Assembly: GCF_020382885.2 (NCBI RefSeq)
Contig: NC_058504.1
Location: forward strand, 14,395,019-14,459,018
DNA from: Scatophagus argus
Taxonomy: Eukaryota; Chordata; Actinopteri; Scatophagidae
Length of the DNA stretch: 64,000 nucleotides
Direction of reading: 5' to 3'
Part shown: positions 1 to 14,969 of the stretch, one piece after another
How the letters are laid out: every line of letters starts with the position of its first letter
Numbering within the stretch: position 1 is the stretch's first letter
Made by a program: the position numbers and the translations under genes
Notes under the pieces: model-generated
Databases searched by the model: none
Told to the model about the DNA's origin: nothing
What the model saw: the letters and a program-made list of their open reading frames with translations, nothing else

Positions 1-339
1 AGTACAGCAGTGCATACTGGATATGAGTGTAATTCCATCATATCCTGCGGTATGATTTGAGACTCTTGATGGATTGATATAACCCTCACAATGAGGGTTA
101 TGTGATAGATATTGTTGCAGACATTAGTTAGCAGGTGTGCTGTAGGGAGCCAAACAACCACTGTCTAAAATAGAAACAGAAAACAATGTGCAATCAGTCA
201 GTTCTCAGTCATTCAGACCATACCAGTGGAAGCAACACCTCTGACTGAGTCATATGGATAGAAGGTATGCAGCATAAATCAGCAGGGTAAACTAACAAGT
301 CCAACATCACAGTAGAACACAGCAAAATTCTCAGAGTTC
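1..339. other. Intergenic, nothing recognised
   Basis: AT-rich sequence with no ORF of note and no repeat or RNA gene that I recognise. Confidence 0.5.
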
Positions 340-700
340 ATTTTCCAATTTTAAAATATAGAGTTGAAATGACACTGTTAAAAGTTGATTTAACCTACTG
401 TGTAAAAGAGTTGGTGTCATTGCATCACCCAATGACACCAACTCTTTTACACAGTTTGGGACTCAACTCCCACAGAGTTATGAAACCATGCCTCTCCTAT
501 TGCATCCTCATGGACTTCTATCTCTAGTGTTACACAGAGTTCATTGTTAACTCAGGATAGAGTAATTTTAACACTGGAACTGAGTTGTTAGTAACACTTT
601 AGGAAGTGTCAAGTTAACTCTGCAAAATTTGGGACAAAATAAATACCAGCATAGTGTTAGAACTGACTCTCTCAGAGTTGATTTAACATTATAAAATTTG
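340..700. mobile_element. Palindrome-rich MITE-like repeat
   Basis: The stretch is built from variants of gagttgatttaac and agttaactc words in both orientations. GTTGATTTAAC occurs at 384-394 and again at 677-687. A perfect 24-bp inverted repeat sits inside it at 398-454. This composition is like short non-autonomous DNA elements common in fish genomes. The exact ends and the family are not established; the call rests on internal symmetry and recall of similar fish repeats. Confidence 0.45.
398..454. repeat. Perfect inverted repeat, 24-bp arms, 9-nt loop
   Basis: The left arm (398-421) is the exact reverse complement of the right arm (431-454), separated by gcatcaccc. Either strand would fold into a perfect stem-loop. 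It lies inside the MITE-like repeat. Confidence 0.95.
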
Positions 701-3700
701 CTGTGAAAACTGCAAGGCAATTTACTGCCACATCTTGTCAAAGATTAAATCCAAGCTCATTCAAAAAGGTGTTTAAACAGAAAGTTGTGTTTTTGCTTTT
801 TTTTTTTTTTTTTGGGTCGCACTGTCTAATATTATGTCAATTTTCACATAACAGCTGGTGTTCCTGCCGCACTGGGGTCAGTCTACACTTGGACCAGTTT
901 ACCTCTGCAAGGCATTTCAGGAATTTTCACAAACACATTTCTTCTTACTCAAGCTGTCCCTTCAACAGTGTACATCCATCTTCAGCCAATAATCCCTGTT
1001 TATTGGCTACATATGGGGAACCTTAACAAAGACAGGAAGGAAACGCACTGTCTGCATGTCGGACACAATGGGAAGCTGGAATGAAGGGCATCTAGAGAGA
1101 GGAACAAATCTCACCTGTCAGGGCATAGGTGACCTACCAGAGATCAAAGATAAAAGATGTTGAGTAAAGGTGTAACAATATTTGTTTTAATCCTGTGAGA
1201 TGTTTGAAATACATTTCAGATTGATTTATTTTTAGTATCCAATACTCATTTTATTGTAGTTTTTACATACTGAACAATATGGAGTCTATAGGGCAAAAAA
1301 AGGTGATGAGAGACAATCCCCAGTTAATTCAATTATAAGACACATATTTTCAATCCAGAAAGTCCATTAAAATGATGAACTGCATCATAACACTGTGTGC
1401 AACAACAGTAAGAACTGTGTTTCCACCAAATAAGATCACAGGATCTAAAGATAACAATAAGTCCTTAAATTGCTTGCTCAGTACAAAAAGGAATGTGACT
1501 ATGACAACAGGGAAAACTTCATCTGCTGATGAAGATCATGTGATAAGATGCTACTAAATGGGTCTTGGGTTGAGATTGTTTTGTAAATTTATAACTCCTC
1601 GTTGTGTGTTTAGAAAACAGTGACTGTGTGGATTTGTTTAAATGTGCCATGTAGAGTTTTTTCATAAACAAACAAGCTTTTATCTACACTCAGCATTACT
1701 CACCAAACCTCACTGTGTGTATCCTTAATGTTTAACAAATCTGTTGATTGTATTTACAGCATTTTTAAATATTTATATTTGTAGTGTTTGTTTTTGTACA
1801 CACAATCAAACAAGGGGACACTGTCACATTTCCAAATTTGCAAAGTGCGCTCTGGTCTAAATTCTCTACAAATTTGGAGGAACCCTGTGTGATCAGGGAC
1901 TGAAGTGATCTCAAAAAAGCACAACACCAATGAAATATGAGACAGAAATTTTAGATAAAAAATGTTTCCTTCAGCACCCTTGCACTTTTAAATGAAGGAT
2001 TCGGAGCATGGTATTGATAAAGTAGGATTTTATTGAACTAAATACCTTTTATGTATCCCAGTGTGCAACCCAACTTCCAGTACTTTTTCTGAAAATAGAG
2101 CTGTCTAATTTGCTTGTGTAGATGGCAACAAAGTTTGCAAAACAACTTAAAGATTAAATGTTCTGCCACATGTAGTCTCTTAAACAGTTGCAGGTAAATT
2201 TTTTACACTTCTCTAGGTATTTCTGAAAGGCACAGATGTGCCTACCAACATTTTGGGAGGACAGAACTGTACTCAATTTAGGCATGCTATGCTAACATCT
2301 GTTTGGCTGAACAGGAGGGGGCTTGAAGGCTCACTTCACAAGAAATTTGATTTTTGAAATATGGGCAAGAGAAAATGGGCAAAAATTTAGACTATAAGAT
2401 GACTCACTTCCCTTCCTCTGTTGTCTGTACTGCAAAGCACACACTATACAATGTTGTCCATTCCAACAAACTTGGCAGCTATAGCACATGATTCCACCAA
2501 AAAGAACATCAGGAGCTCTTTCACCACTCAGAGAGCAAAAAATACGTGGTATGCCTAATTAGCCAGTAGCTACATCGATTTAAAGTGAAACCATTAGTCA
2601 CCAGCCTTTCCCCTGTAGAAAATAATGACAACTGAGATAGCTAGCATTAACTAGCAAGCTAACCCTGTCATCTGTAGGCTAGTAGTCAGGCTATTAACAG
2701 GAGTAAACATAAAATGGGCGAATATATCAAAATACAATTTGAATTTCATTCTAGAGAGAGGAAGAGAGAGCTGCTAGCCACAAACACTTCCCTGTTTTGA
2801 AAAAAAAAAACCTTCATGAATTTAGAAAGAAAAAAAAACATGAGTGCTCTGATTAATCAACATATTCTTTGCAGTGCTGGACATTAAGGCTCAATAACAT
2901 TAACTAAGCACCAAACTAGAAATAACTCATGATGCTATTAAAGTCAGGTGCAGCACACTTGAGTATTTGGTTGTGTTGAGTATTTATATGGTCTTCCAAC
3001 GCTTTATTATCACAGGTTGTCAGATACACACAAAAACTACTTGGTTAGGTTTAGGGAAAGAATCATCATGTTGTGCAGTTGCTCTGATTGTCTCATACTG
3101 ATGGGGATGTGTTTGTATTGGAGATAACTTAAAGCCCAGTGTGTCTCATACAGACACTAGAGGGAACCCTCAGAGTCTGGATGAGACGTATTAAATACCA
3201 AAAATTGTGGCAACTGACGTACTGGAAATGAAACTGGACTCTGTTTTCTTAAGCTGCAGCACATTCGTCCTTGTCAGTCACCACAGCTCTTACATTCGAA
3301 AACAGGAAGAATTTAAAGGTCCAAACACACTCAAACACCTACAGTTGCGAGTAAGAGAAATATTTGCAGTGCTGGTGTGATGTGCTCTTTTTCTTGCTTT
3401 CATGTGCTGGCTTTGGCTAAACTTATTTCCTTTCAAAACATTATTAGTTAGATAAATGCAATCTGGGAAAAAACTATTACAACATAATTATGTGGCTGCA
3501 GATTAAATTGATTTTGACAGCCCTACTTCAGGGCTTTTTCATTTCATATTTCCAACTCCCACCACACACTTGCTCCATTCCAGCAATCTCCAGCATCCTG
3601 CCAGAGCTTTCTTGTCAGCACAAACACTACATGGACACGCACACTTGTGTTGTTGTTATTTAGGATAATGGAGGTTAAATCGATGGTGTTAATGCAAAAT

Positions 3701-6700
3701 TGCAAGTCAATTGAAAAATAGTATTTGGGGCTAAAAAATGGGGATGATTTCTAACAAGTGCAAAAGTCTTGGTAAAGAAACTATTTTAATAGCATTTACT
3801 TGCACAACCAATATGAGATCACTAGAATCGTCTGAAATTTTGGCAGGAGTGAGCATCATGCTAATGTGCACGTGCAACCTTGAGCACATGTGTGACAACA
3901 AAGAAAATGCAGACCCATTGGTTAAAACTTTGCTCATAGCAGAGACAAACTGTCTGTCTGTCAAACTGGGATTAAATATAGTCTTGATAAATTGGTATGA
4001 AAAATTGGTATGATATACAAATACAACACATTTAGATAATTACTATATATGGTTAGGTTTTTTGCTGTTTGTATTAAAAATAGCTTGGAACAGTTATTTA
4101 AAATTTTGCAGACATCGTTGTATCAAAGTGATTTAAAACTTGCCTTTCAGCCAAGAGTACATTGATGAGACTTTCTGACAAACCATCTGTGCATGGTGGG
4201 CTTCTTTCTTTCCCTCCCTCTCTCTCTCTCTCACTCTCTCTCCTCCCCCCTCTCACTTTCTGTTTCATGAGTTCCTGGTAAAGTCAATCAGCCCGAGCCC
4301 TGACATGAATAACCAATCAGTGAAATTACTGGCAGGTTATGCAATCAACCACAGGTCTCTGCTGCATTGTGCTGCATGCTGTAGACAGGGCAGAGGCATG
4401 GAAGCACTTCTTTATCGTCACACTGCAATCTCCTTAGAAACACTGTAGCTGCAACTGTGCAGCTCACTTGGCTCAGGGTTTGGTGGGCTGGCCTGAGTTT
4501 CTCACAGACGTCTGTGGCATTTCAATTAGGCAAAGAAAAGCACTCCCACTTCACACACTCTAGCAACTATTTAAAAACAACAACTGAGTTTCCTGTTTGG
4601 ATGATCTTTTTTAACAGACATAAATGGATAGTTATTTTTCCCCTCATGCAATCTAAACCAGAGAAGATATCGCTCCACAAAACAATTTAAATGATGTATC
4701 CCCATCATCTGTAGCATCCAGGTTTACTCCATGTTCTCTGTATATAACTTCAGACATTAATAAGTCATTAGAAGAAAAAAGATTTGGAAAAAGTGCTGGC
4801 TGTTCTTTAACAACAGTTTAATTGTCTTCCAAGCTCAAAATCCCACGAGATATACACATCTTGTGCTCATGATTTCTTACATCTGTCAAAATTACACATT
4901 GCTATGTTTTTGTCACGTCCTTTCTCATACTAAATATTGCTGCCAGTAAGAGCAGAGAGGGAGCAACTGCGAATGAAGGATGATATTGTACGAGCTTCTA
5001 TTGTATCTCTGTTTATTCTGGCTGAGTTCTGTGGATTTCAAAAGAACGGTGATTGTGCTAAGAGGCTGCAGTAAGCCTTGTCTGACTCTTTCATCAATGG
5101 AGACTATAAACACAGGTCTTATGGTAACATGGTGTGTTTTTGCTCAGAACATTCTGGATTACAGAGTTGGCCTCGAACAGGCTCATGAAATACTCTTATA
5201 AATAAAAGATTGTGTAAAATGTTCTTTTTCACTTCAGATATTGCATTATTGACAGATGTGATACCAGAAGGCCTGATATAATGAGAAAAAGAGGTGATTG
5301 TGTTTTTAATTTATTTCAACTGTTCTTCTTCTTATTTTTTCTCTATTATTGTGGGGAAAAATGTGCTATCACTATAGTTGAGTTAATCATTGATATACTG
5401 TGCAGGGAATTGGTGTGTTTCAACACTGTGGATGCAAAACAAAAGCTAGGTTTTGTGTTTTTGATATGCCTAATGGTGATTATTATTATTATTTGTTGTT
5501 ATTAGAGATGATGATGTTTACTGCTTAAAAACAAGCTTCCTCTTTCTGCCACCATCAACATTAATAAAACATTTTGAAAAATTAAATATTCTCTTTATTC
5601 ATTGGTGGTACTCCATGTACACTGTGGCTTTGAAAGTCTAACCTGAAGCAAATGGAAACCGAGTCAAACAAAATCAGTTATGAACAAAATGTCCATGACC
5701 TTAATGTCCCATGGTTGATATTTTTGAATCTTATTTTTTTTATTTTTTAATCACTGGGCTCTTCAAGGAAATAAAATCTGCAATGTTCCCAGCAGTGTGG
5801 TGCAACCATGATAAATAACACTCTGCTTGTAACACTGACTGTGTCACACTAATCTGGCCAATTTTTATTTTTATATATTTAATTTCACAAGTTCCACAGC
5901 ACATGAAAAATATGGAAGTCAATATTTGGAATTTTGAGGATGTGACTTAAGTTCCATCATAACTGACAATTTACTCACCACTTTTAAATGTGGCTCTTTT
6001 GAGAAGAAACAGATTCAAAGTGTTAGTGTGAAAGTACAAAAGTAGTCATTTTATCTAAGAGAATTATATTCCCAGTCATGTGGAGCATTTAGACAAAAGG
6101 CAAATAGATAAATTGGGTCATATTATGCAATATTAGCATAATGCATGAATATATCACTGTACACATTATGTCAGCTAGTAAATAAGAGGAAATTGCAGTG
6201 TATATGATAAAAGAAGTGTCAGGTAGTTTAGATTCCATAGTTTACCGACCAGGGAGCACTTAAATTTTTTACCTCAAAATCTCCAAATCAGTCTCAGGTC
6301 TTTTAGAAAACAAATTAAGGGGATAATCCTAATTTGCAACAGCAAATGTGTTCTGAACAATTGTGTTTCCTAATGAGGAAATATAATAAATATAATATAT
6401 AATAGAAATATAATAATAAATATAATAAATTCATGCATCATGGAGCATGTCAATGAAATATTATATAATAATTTTTTTTGCCAAAGTAGCAGAATATTTA
6501 TGGTGTTTACCATATCACACCAATTTCCTTGATTTGATTGTTAAATATCATGCTGCACTCTCTCTTCCTATTTCCTGTGTGTTTCTTTACCATGAACTGT
6601 CTATAAACATATCTTATTGGCGGTCTTAAATGTAAATCAGATATGTAATTAAGATCAGCCATCATGATGCATGTTATTGTAAACACAAATTAACATAAAA

Positions 6701-8185
6701 TTAACTGACCAGCTGCAATTTGAGACAAGCAAGCGTGTGCAGGAACAGCAGCTCCACTGCTTTAACGGCTTGAATCCTTTTTTAAATTACACTCATATAC
6801 ACAACATTCTGGGAAATGGCAAAATGTAAAAATGTTCAACATATTTTTCTTGCTGACAAGCCTTCATTTTTAAAGCAGATATAGTCTGACTGTGATAAGG
6901 TAATGCTACAAATCTGTGGCGCTTGCTGTCAAGGCAATGCACAACAGAGCTGAATATGACAGATGATTTAGCGAGGCGCCTAGGCCTGGGAACAGCTCCC
7001 CTGAACGTTGTGAGAGTCTGGGTGAAGGAAGCAAAGTGGAAGAAATGACAAACTCTTGTCTGCACTATTTCCTGTAATGACAGTAATTAAAACAGAGAGA
7101 AGATAGCAGCTCCGCTTCCAAATGCCATGCTTGCATATTTTAATATCCATTGTGTTTGTGTGTGTGTTTGTAAGTGTATGTTTGAGGAGTCATCTAACTG
7201 AAGTAATAACCCTGAGGTGCTAATGGCTTTGCAATGCAGTGTGAGGACCGTCTGACAGATGGATGCAAACAGAAACTCTCAAATATGAATTTATTTTTTT
7301 GTCAATCTTCTGTACACCCCACCTCAAAAAAGTAATTTTTCCTCACAAAAAATGGGTGAAAAAATTGAATTAAATCTGCCAGTGCAGCATTCAGTCTTAG
7401 TGCTCTGTGGATATGGAGCTATTTTCATTATTTAAACTTGTTTGGATGCTGCATGTTTTAAATAATAAAAGTATAAATAAAAGTAAATAGATATAACAGG
7501 GTTCATTGAGTCATTACAAGTCTGGCTCTGTTTTCATGTGATGAGTGGGCACTTCAGTCATGAGAGCACTGGGAACAGCACAACTCATTAAATATCAGTT
7601 GCTCTCATTAGAAATCTCTCATTTCTTGGCATCTGACTTTACTGTGAGTGTAACATTAGTTATTTTTTATTTATTTTTTATTATGACAACAGCACCTCAT
7701 GCTCCTCAATATTATAAAATCCTTTTATTTTTTTCATTTTATTTCAGGATCACGTGAGACAGCTGAGCTAAGCTCAGACACACACAAACATTACAGTTTT
7801 TAATGTGCCCTTGATGGCGTCCTCAATCATTTTTGACAGTTATCTTCACAATGTGGAACACATCATCATATCAGTGTTGTACCAGGCAGTCATTGCTATT
7901 ATGCTAGCAGCTCATACCCATCTTGTTTATTTTCTGTGCTCCAGCACACCATTGACAAGTAAAGTAATTTAAAGATTTGAGACATCGTTTGCTGATAATT
8001 ATTATGGGATTTTCTTGTACATTGAAAGAATCATTTTACCTTCATCTTTCACAATATGATGTATTATTTCCACAATTTCAATTGGGCCAAAAGTCCCATT
8101 TTCACCAAAGTGACTTTTGAAGGCACCCAGAAGCCATTTTAAGAACTCAGGCACATTATTTAAGTGACTGTATAGAAATATGGAC
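701..8185. other. Intergenic, gene-poor
   Basis: About 7.5 kb with only short AT-rich ORFs (60-107 codons), none resembling a known protein. It holds poly-T runs near 798-818, a CT-rich stretch near 4204-4260, an ATA-rich stretch at 6375-6430 and a GT-rich patch near 7150. Positions about 3030-3300 read like an old interspersed repeat, but I cannot name it. No gene is supported. Confidence 0.5.
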
Positions 8186-8632
8186 GACATGAAAGCTCAC
8201 CAAAAGTGAAGCCAAACTTCTCGATTGCCCCGTGATGTCAGGCACCAGCATAGGTCATAATCCCTGCCACCTCTATGTTAACAGATGGGTCCAATGGGAA
8301 ATCAGCTTTTCCCAATGATGGGTTCTGTCTTTTCTGGTCGTTATTTTCATGCTGATGTATGTATGATGCATGTATGCTTTTTTTTGATCTTATGAAAAGG
8401 GGATGAAACATAATGATTGACAGCTGAGAGCTGCTCACATTTGGGTCAGACCGCCGTGTGGGCGGGAACTCAATCCCAAGACTCCACTGCCCATATACTG
8501 CGCAGGTTCTGGCTCAAAATGACATCATTGGGGTAAAATGGCAGCACTCATATCCAGTATTTTGACTTCACTTGTGTACAGTGGGAGCAAGTGGAGACAT
8601 GTCATCCATCTGTACATATATAGTGAAATAAG
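8186..8632. repeat. Interspersed repeat, unclassified (non-autonomous)
   Basis: The segments gtgatgtcaggcaccagcat (8231-8250), the region around agaccgccgtgtgggcggga, and the region ending near catgtcatccatctgtacat resemble a dispersed fish repeat that I recall from other teleost intergenic DNA. No ORF or clear terminal repeats are visible. The class (MITE or SINE-like) is uncertain. Confidence 0.4.
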
Positions 8633-10530
8633 TTAAAAGCCAGGGAGAAAGAACCAGTGAGAGTGTGTATTAGCAGTGGGTCATGGGAGCAACAGCTTGA
8701 GTTTGTCCTGTGCAGAAAATTAATAGAGCAGCAGTTGTGGTGGGCAAAGGGAAAGTACAGCTGCAATCTCTCATGAGCAGAAAGTTACAGAGTTCTGGCT
8801 TTCAAAGACATTCTGCACATTTGACAATAATGTCTTTTTACACAACAACACACTGATGCTTCTTATTATTTTTCTAATGACACACATTATCTCTTGGCTT
8901 GTTAATTGCATTTGCGTACTGAATAACTTTTGAAAGAGCAGAGAGTGAATGAGAATGGCGTTGACAACAGAACATCATTTGTCCATAATTTTGTGCTGCT
9001 TTGAATATTTTTATGTACTGTAGCTTGTATATTAGTTTTACTGTCACTGTTAGGATTATGTTGGACCACCATGGATATAAGAAAAATGAACTCTCAACCA
9101 GCAGCTTGTCATTTTATATAGAAATAGTTGTGGAATTTCCCTTTAATCATTTGTCAACACTGTAGCTAGTTTACATGGCCTATTATAGATGGTCTGAAAC
9201 TTTGACAAGTTGTACTGCCTCCACGCCAAATTAAACTCAACCTCTGGTGAGCTTGGATGACCCACTGTTCTTAGCAATCATCTTTCTGTCTCACTGCCCA
9301 CTGAGTTAATGCTTTAATCTTTTTCATCTATTGATTGGGTGTTTGTGATGGTCTTTTTTGCAAAATAGAATACTTTAAAATAAAATTTTTATGCATTTTT
9401 GGGGGGTATGTCATATTTGATGCATCAGGCAATTTCTTTACTATACACAACATAAAAAAATGCAGAGGGATTTATCAGATCAATTACATTTGAATTTACT
9501 TTACATCAGGGATTATAGTTTTAGTATAGATTTATGTTTTTTCCTTCATGAAACTCATGCTTTTCTGATCATATTCTATGAAATATTAAAAGTATATTTA
9601 ACTGTCATTTTTATCTATTATAATAGAACTGTATACATACTTATTGTTAATGCATGGTATTTAAAACTGGATTCAGCAATCATAAAATACGTATTGCTCC
9701 TATGCCTGAAAATTTGCCTTTGACCACGAAGAGGTTTCACACAACTATCCCACATTCAGGGTTCACTTAATGGCTTTTTCCAGTGCTTTAAATCACGGCA
9801 GACAGCCTTTTTGAACAAATGGAGTTTGGATGAGTCTTAGAGGTGCTATGGATGAAATCCACTGTTTTTTATACCTGTATCTCCAATGCACCGATTTTGT
9901 TCATTACATGAATAACGTATTTACATTTTCATATTACTGGAAAAACATCTATTGTTAACAAAATTATGAACTCTATCTACCATGCCAGTGTTTTCTGTTT
10001 ATGCTAAACGATTGCTATGGATTATGGCAGTCGTACAACATAGTGGAGACAAATTGATTAAGACAGCTGTGGAAAAAATTCACTTCACTGTTTGCCAAAA
10101 TCTAGAGGCACATTCTTTCTCTGTATATTTGGGGATACAAACTCTAAATATAAACCTCTCTTGGGGGGGAGCATATGTTACATGTGCACCCTGCAAGCAC
10201 ATACAGCCATCATCTCCTCCTTGTAGTGCAACATGACATCCACTATAAAAGAGCACGAACGATGAGCAAAATTATGTTTCTGACTGGATTCTAATGGGTT
10301 GTTTCCAGGATTAAAAGCCGAAAACATGAAAAAGAAGCCACTCCAGCTACTCAATTTGCCATTCTATAAAAACATCACAGACAAGCAAATGGAGAAATAA
10401 ATAGACCACATTCTGTTTTTCAGAGTACACTACAGAGGCTCAGACTTTCTGATTAGAGGTATAATGACAACAAAATGAAAAGAAAAAAGTTAATTTACAA
10501 CAGTCACATAACAACATTGAATATATATAT
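8633..10530. other. Intergenic, gene-poor
   Basis: AT-rich DNA with two short ORFs (9460-9723 and 9982-10236) of biased composition that match nothing I know. No RNA gene or structured element was seen. Confidence 0.5.
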
Positions 10531-10560
10531 GTATAGATAGATAGATAGATAGATATATGT

Positions 10561-10631
<71 letters not shown>

Positions 10632-10634
10632 TAG
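10531..10634. repeat. GATA microsatellite
   Basis: A nearly uninterrupted run of the tetramer gata/tag-a, with one tatatgt interruption near 10555. It is preceded by a short AT run. Confidence 0.97.
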
Positions 10635-11019
10635 AGAGATATATACAGAGAGAGAGCGCTAAGTTACAAATTTGCCACATTTGTTTCTGCTAATGTAGAC
10701 TGCTGTATTTGTCACTGGACAGTTTTGATAGAGATTAAAAACAGGCAGGCTGGCATCTTATTCCAAAACAAATGAAACTCCCTTTTAGCCAGTACAAAAG
10801 CAAAGCAGAATCATAGCCAAGCACATTTTACACCTACCAGGGATTGATTCTCTGCTCTCTTGTGTAAGCATTAGGTAGTAGTGGTCAGTGCTTTTTTGGC
10901 ACCTAAGAACCAGATTACAGCCTGAGCCCTTGGCCAAGGGTGGTGTCTGCTGACTCAGCAGAAAATTCAAGACCTCTCATGTTGCAGGTAAAACATTACA
11001 GTAAACAACATTACAGACA

Positions 11020-11070
11020 GTAGCTAAACAGAATTCAGCCATCAGTATTTGTATTATGAACACCTGCCCT
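11020..11070 (+). repeat. 51-bp exact direct repeat, copy 1
   Basis: Identical base for base to 14970-15020, about 3.95 kb downstream in the same orientation. Flanking sequence is not alike on either side. No function is apparent; it may be a fragment of a dispersed element. Confidence 0.95.
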
Positions 11071-14000
11071 AAGGTTTGTGAATTAAGTTATACTGCATTT
11101 GGTTTGAGTGTCTGCATCATGTGGTTTCTTGATATACTTCAGTAAGATTATGTTACAATGAAAATGTTATATCCAAAGTGAAACCAGTTTTACATCCTGT
11201 TCCTGCAGTGTTTTAAAACTCATAGTGTCATTAAGATGCCATCACAGTGTTTTAGATTATATTTTCCCATCATGATGAGATGGAAGCCCGTCTACCAAAG
11301 ATTTATGCAACAGTGATGTTCTTGAGAGTCCTTTAAGACTCTCAAGAAGTCAGAGTTCGAATTCATGTAGTATAACAAAAAGCTGTCAAAACAAACGTAA
11401 CTATGTGAGACTCTTAGCTTTATGGGAGAATGGGGTCTAATATGGATTCCAGCTCAACTTTATGGAGGCCCTTGTTGTCTTCTCTAAGTAATAAACTGTG
11501 AGAAAAAATATTTTTAAAAATATATATAAATAACGATTTAGAGGAGTTATTTAAGTGGTATTGTAATACCAGTCACATTAAACAGCAAAACCACCCAGAT
11601 TAAGCAATTATCTTTAAATCATGTTTCACATTTCCTGTGGTCTTTTTCTGAACCATGACAGGCAATTTCTCTGGGTCTCTGTTGAGCACTACAAAACACT
11701 TTACTCTCCTCCTCATTAGTTCAACATGGTTATCCTGTGTACAGAAAGTGGAAGAAACGCGTGATAAATGGCAGAGGGTATTTTATAGTCCTCCAAAACA
11801 ATTCAGCTTTCCTCTCTGACTGCTGCAACATGGAAGTGAAGGGTCAGTGTTGAGTTCTCTTTAGATAGGCTGTTTACACAGGCCCGCATGTTGTGTGGTT
11901 TTATGGCCAACATTAATAACTCCTTATGTACATCCGGAGCCCCTTGTGACCTTACATTGTTGGACTAAATGAGGAGAGTACAGGCAAGAGAACAAAATAG
12001 CCTCCTGCTGTACTTTGTCCTGCTTTCACACAAGCAATGCTTAAAGGGTAATTCCAATTTTGAGTCAGTGATGGTCAACTCATGCCCTAGTTCACTTTGA
12101 ACCAATGCCTGAGGTGGGCAGGTACTCAGCATGAACAATTTTGAAATTTGCCCACATGAGTACCCTAGCTTCTCACTTTATACCGTCACTTCCTGGTGAG
12201 TCTAGGCAAGCACCCAAACATTAATAGATGCAATACAATAAATAGTTTAAGCTCTTACATTACTAAAAGGGACTGCCAAGGTTTACCTCATCATTTGACA
12301 GCTCATTAACATTTTTTATTGACTGTATTAAGCTAGTTATTTAAGTTAGCTCCATGAGGTGGTTTAACGTTTTGTATCCAGCTGAGTTTTAATGTTTTCA
12401 GCTCACTCATTTTAAAACAAGAATCTGAAAAAATATCAGTATCCTTCCCAGTTTATAACTCATGTAGAAGACATAAAAACAAGGCACAAGAGAAAAATGC
12501 AGGATGAGACGGTTTGTTTGTTTGTTTTAAGTAAACTGTAAACAAACAAATTAACATTTCCTTCTTGGATAATGATAACCTTCCTTGGAAGTAAGCTAAC
12601 ACCCTGCTCCTAATGTACTAAGCTAGCTAATGTTGATGTTAACATTTGCAGCTTAGAGCAGATGAACACGTTTTAAAAAATGCCTCACATTTTTGTTTGT
12701 TTGTTTTCCAAGAGCTTGCATAATGATACTATCCTCCAAGCTCATCAAACACACTAAAAGACTGCAAATAACGCTCGCACACCGCAGTGTAAATCAATCA
12801 GCTCAAACAAATAAACTGTAATGCAGAAAGACATAAACCAGACAAAGAGATTTTTCAGTATCTGGCAATCCAAAAATCATTCCCTTATTCCATTTGATAT
12901 TCCATTATAAATAGCATAGACAACATATTTAAATTATTTATTAAGAAAGCTATTAATTACAGCTTATAAGCTTTTATTGACGGTACTTTATGTGCTATCA
13001 GTGCAGCCATCCCTTTGAGGCAGCAAATGGGTGATGAGGGTATCACTGTGGAGTAAAGCCATGGCCTTTTTGGCAAGCCCAGATCGTTTTCACATGGGAA
13101 GTTGGTCACTGCAGCCTCTTTTTGGGACTTGTGAGGAAGACACAAAGAGTCAGGAAGCCACAAATGAGAACAGAAGCTGTTTATAAGGCCTTGTGCATAC
13201 CAGACAGTCCATGTGCATGTTTAGATTACCCTCGGGGCAAGTGGTCAGATGCCCCAGAACCATAGTCCACTGCTGTACATGTGAACATATTTCCAAAACA
13301 ATGTAATATCAGTGTACATGCACTATCTGCTGGTGAAATCAGGCTTTAGGGTGTAAAGCCTCCCCTGCTCAAGTGACTTGGTTATGGGTTTAGGGTTGAA
13401 CAGACACATGCAGTAGAGAGCTTGTCTCCTCCAACATCATGCTGAGAAAACACTGTAGTGAAGCAGAGAGCACCAGAGGTCACACTGTTATCCACAGGGG
13501 CAGAGTGTAATCTTCACACTCCAGATCAACATTATTACATGAACAGATTGATTCTCGAGAGATTAGTCAAAGTCAAAGAGCATCTTTTTTAGCTCAATAT
13601 ATTATTCCTCCATAATGTGAAGCTGTGCATGTAGACAAGAGCTTTGAAGATGGTGTTTGTTCTCTGCAGGCACAGGGGTGCATTTCTGCACATGGAACAC
13701 AGCCCCGTCAAGTTGTTAAAATATCTGTTTTCCTAACATGAACACAGATGCTTAACAAGCTTAAGAATTTCCGTATTTTGGGGCCGGATGCTCTTCAAGA
13801 ATCTCTTTTTCCTAAGGGAAACCAAGCTAATATATCCCCTGAGGTTGTGGTTTTTATCAGTAGCAGCCAGCAAGGTTTAAAGTGTGTTTTAAAGTGGATC
13901 TGTAAAGTTTAATCCTTCGTGTGGACAGCACTGGATAACAGAACTCAAAACCTACGGGATAATGTTTATGATAATGTCTTAAAACTGTTGAAAGTTGGGG

Positions 14001-14969
14001 GTGGTAAGATAAGAGCCTCCTTTTATGATCAGGATGTAAGGACATGGCTGAGATTACAATCAAGTAACAGTTACAGTTATCAGACTTCTCTAAGACATGG
14101 AGAGGAGGGAAAAACCCAAACAACAAGCCACAGTGCAGCAGCTGCTGTGGATCTGTTGAGTTCAATCAGCCACAGTGGCTGTGGTCTGGAAGCAATTACT
14201 GTCGGGTCACACTGACACTAAAATTATATCAATTATTACACTTTGGTTGGGAATAGGAGACTCTGGTAGACTTTGAGGGTAGTAATTAAGTCTAGCCCAA
14301 ATCTGAATGATTTTGACCATAAATTTGAGAAACTCGAAGTGTTTATGTTTTAAATAAGTTTGAAAGGCATTAGGATTTATTCAAAATAAGCACTAATCTG
14401 GAAGTCATCGAGGGGCTTAATCTGCATGTGATTATACACAGCACAGCTGAGTGGCAAATTATAATAAAAACAACAATGATGATAAAGTTGGTCCACTACA
14501 AGCTGCCAGAACCGCTTCAGTGCTGCTTGTTACAGACTACTCAGACTCAGACTCCTGATCTCCTTCTACGAGATAGAAGAATGGTGTTCATTCTCTCTCT
14601 GTCTCTCTCTTTAATGTATTGATGGTGATGGTACCATTAGGTTTATCCGAACTTTTTTTTTTTTTTTTTGCAGGTTTTCCTTCAATTTGTCACATGTCTG
14701 TATCTGTGAGTGTTTGAGCCATTTATGGTTTGAAAATGATAGTCAGCTTGCGTCTGTGACAGCAGGTGTTTTCTGCTGTCTATACAAAGATTCAAATGAA
14801 TCCATTCAAATGAAGATGGTGTTAGTGAAGGTCTTTTTCACAGCAGATATTTTGACTTTTGAAGCACTGAGTGTGACTACTGCGATGGCTTTGTCTATTC
14901 AAGTGTTCAGGTGTGATTGTGAAAATGGCTGTGAGCCAACACGCACAATGCGAGGCCCGGGAAACTGAA

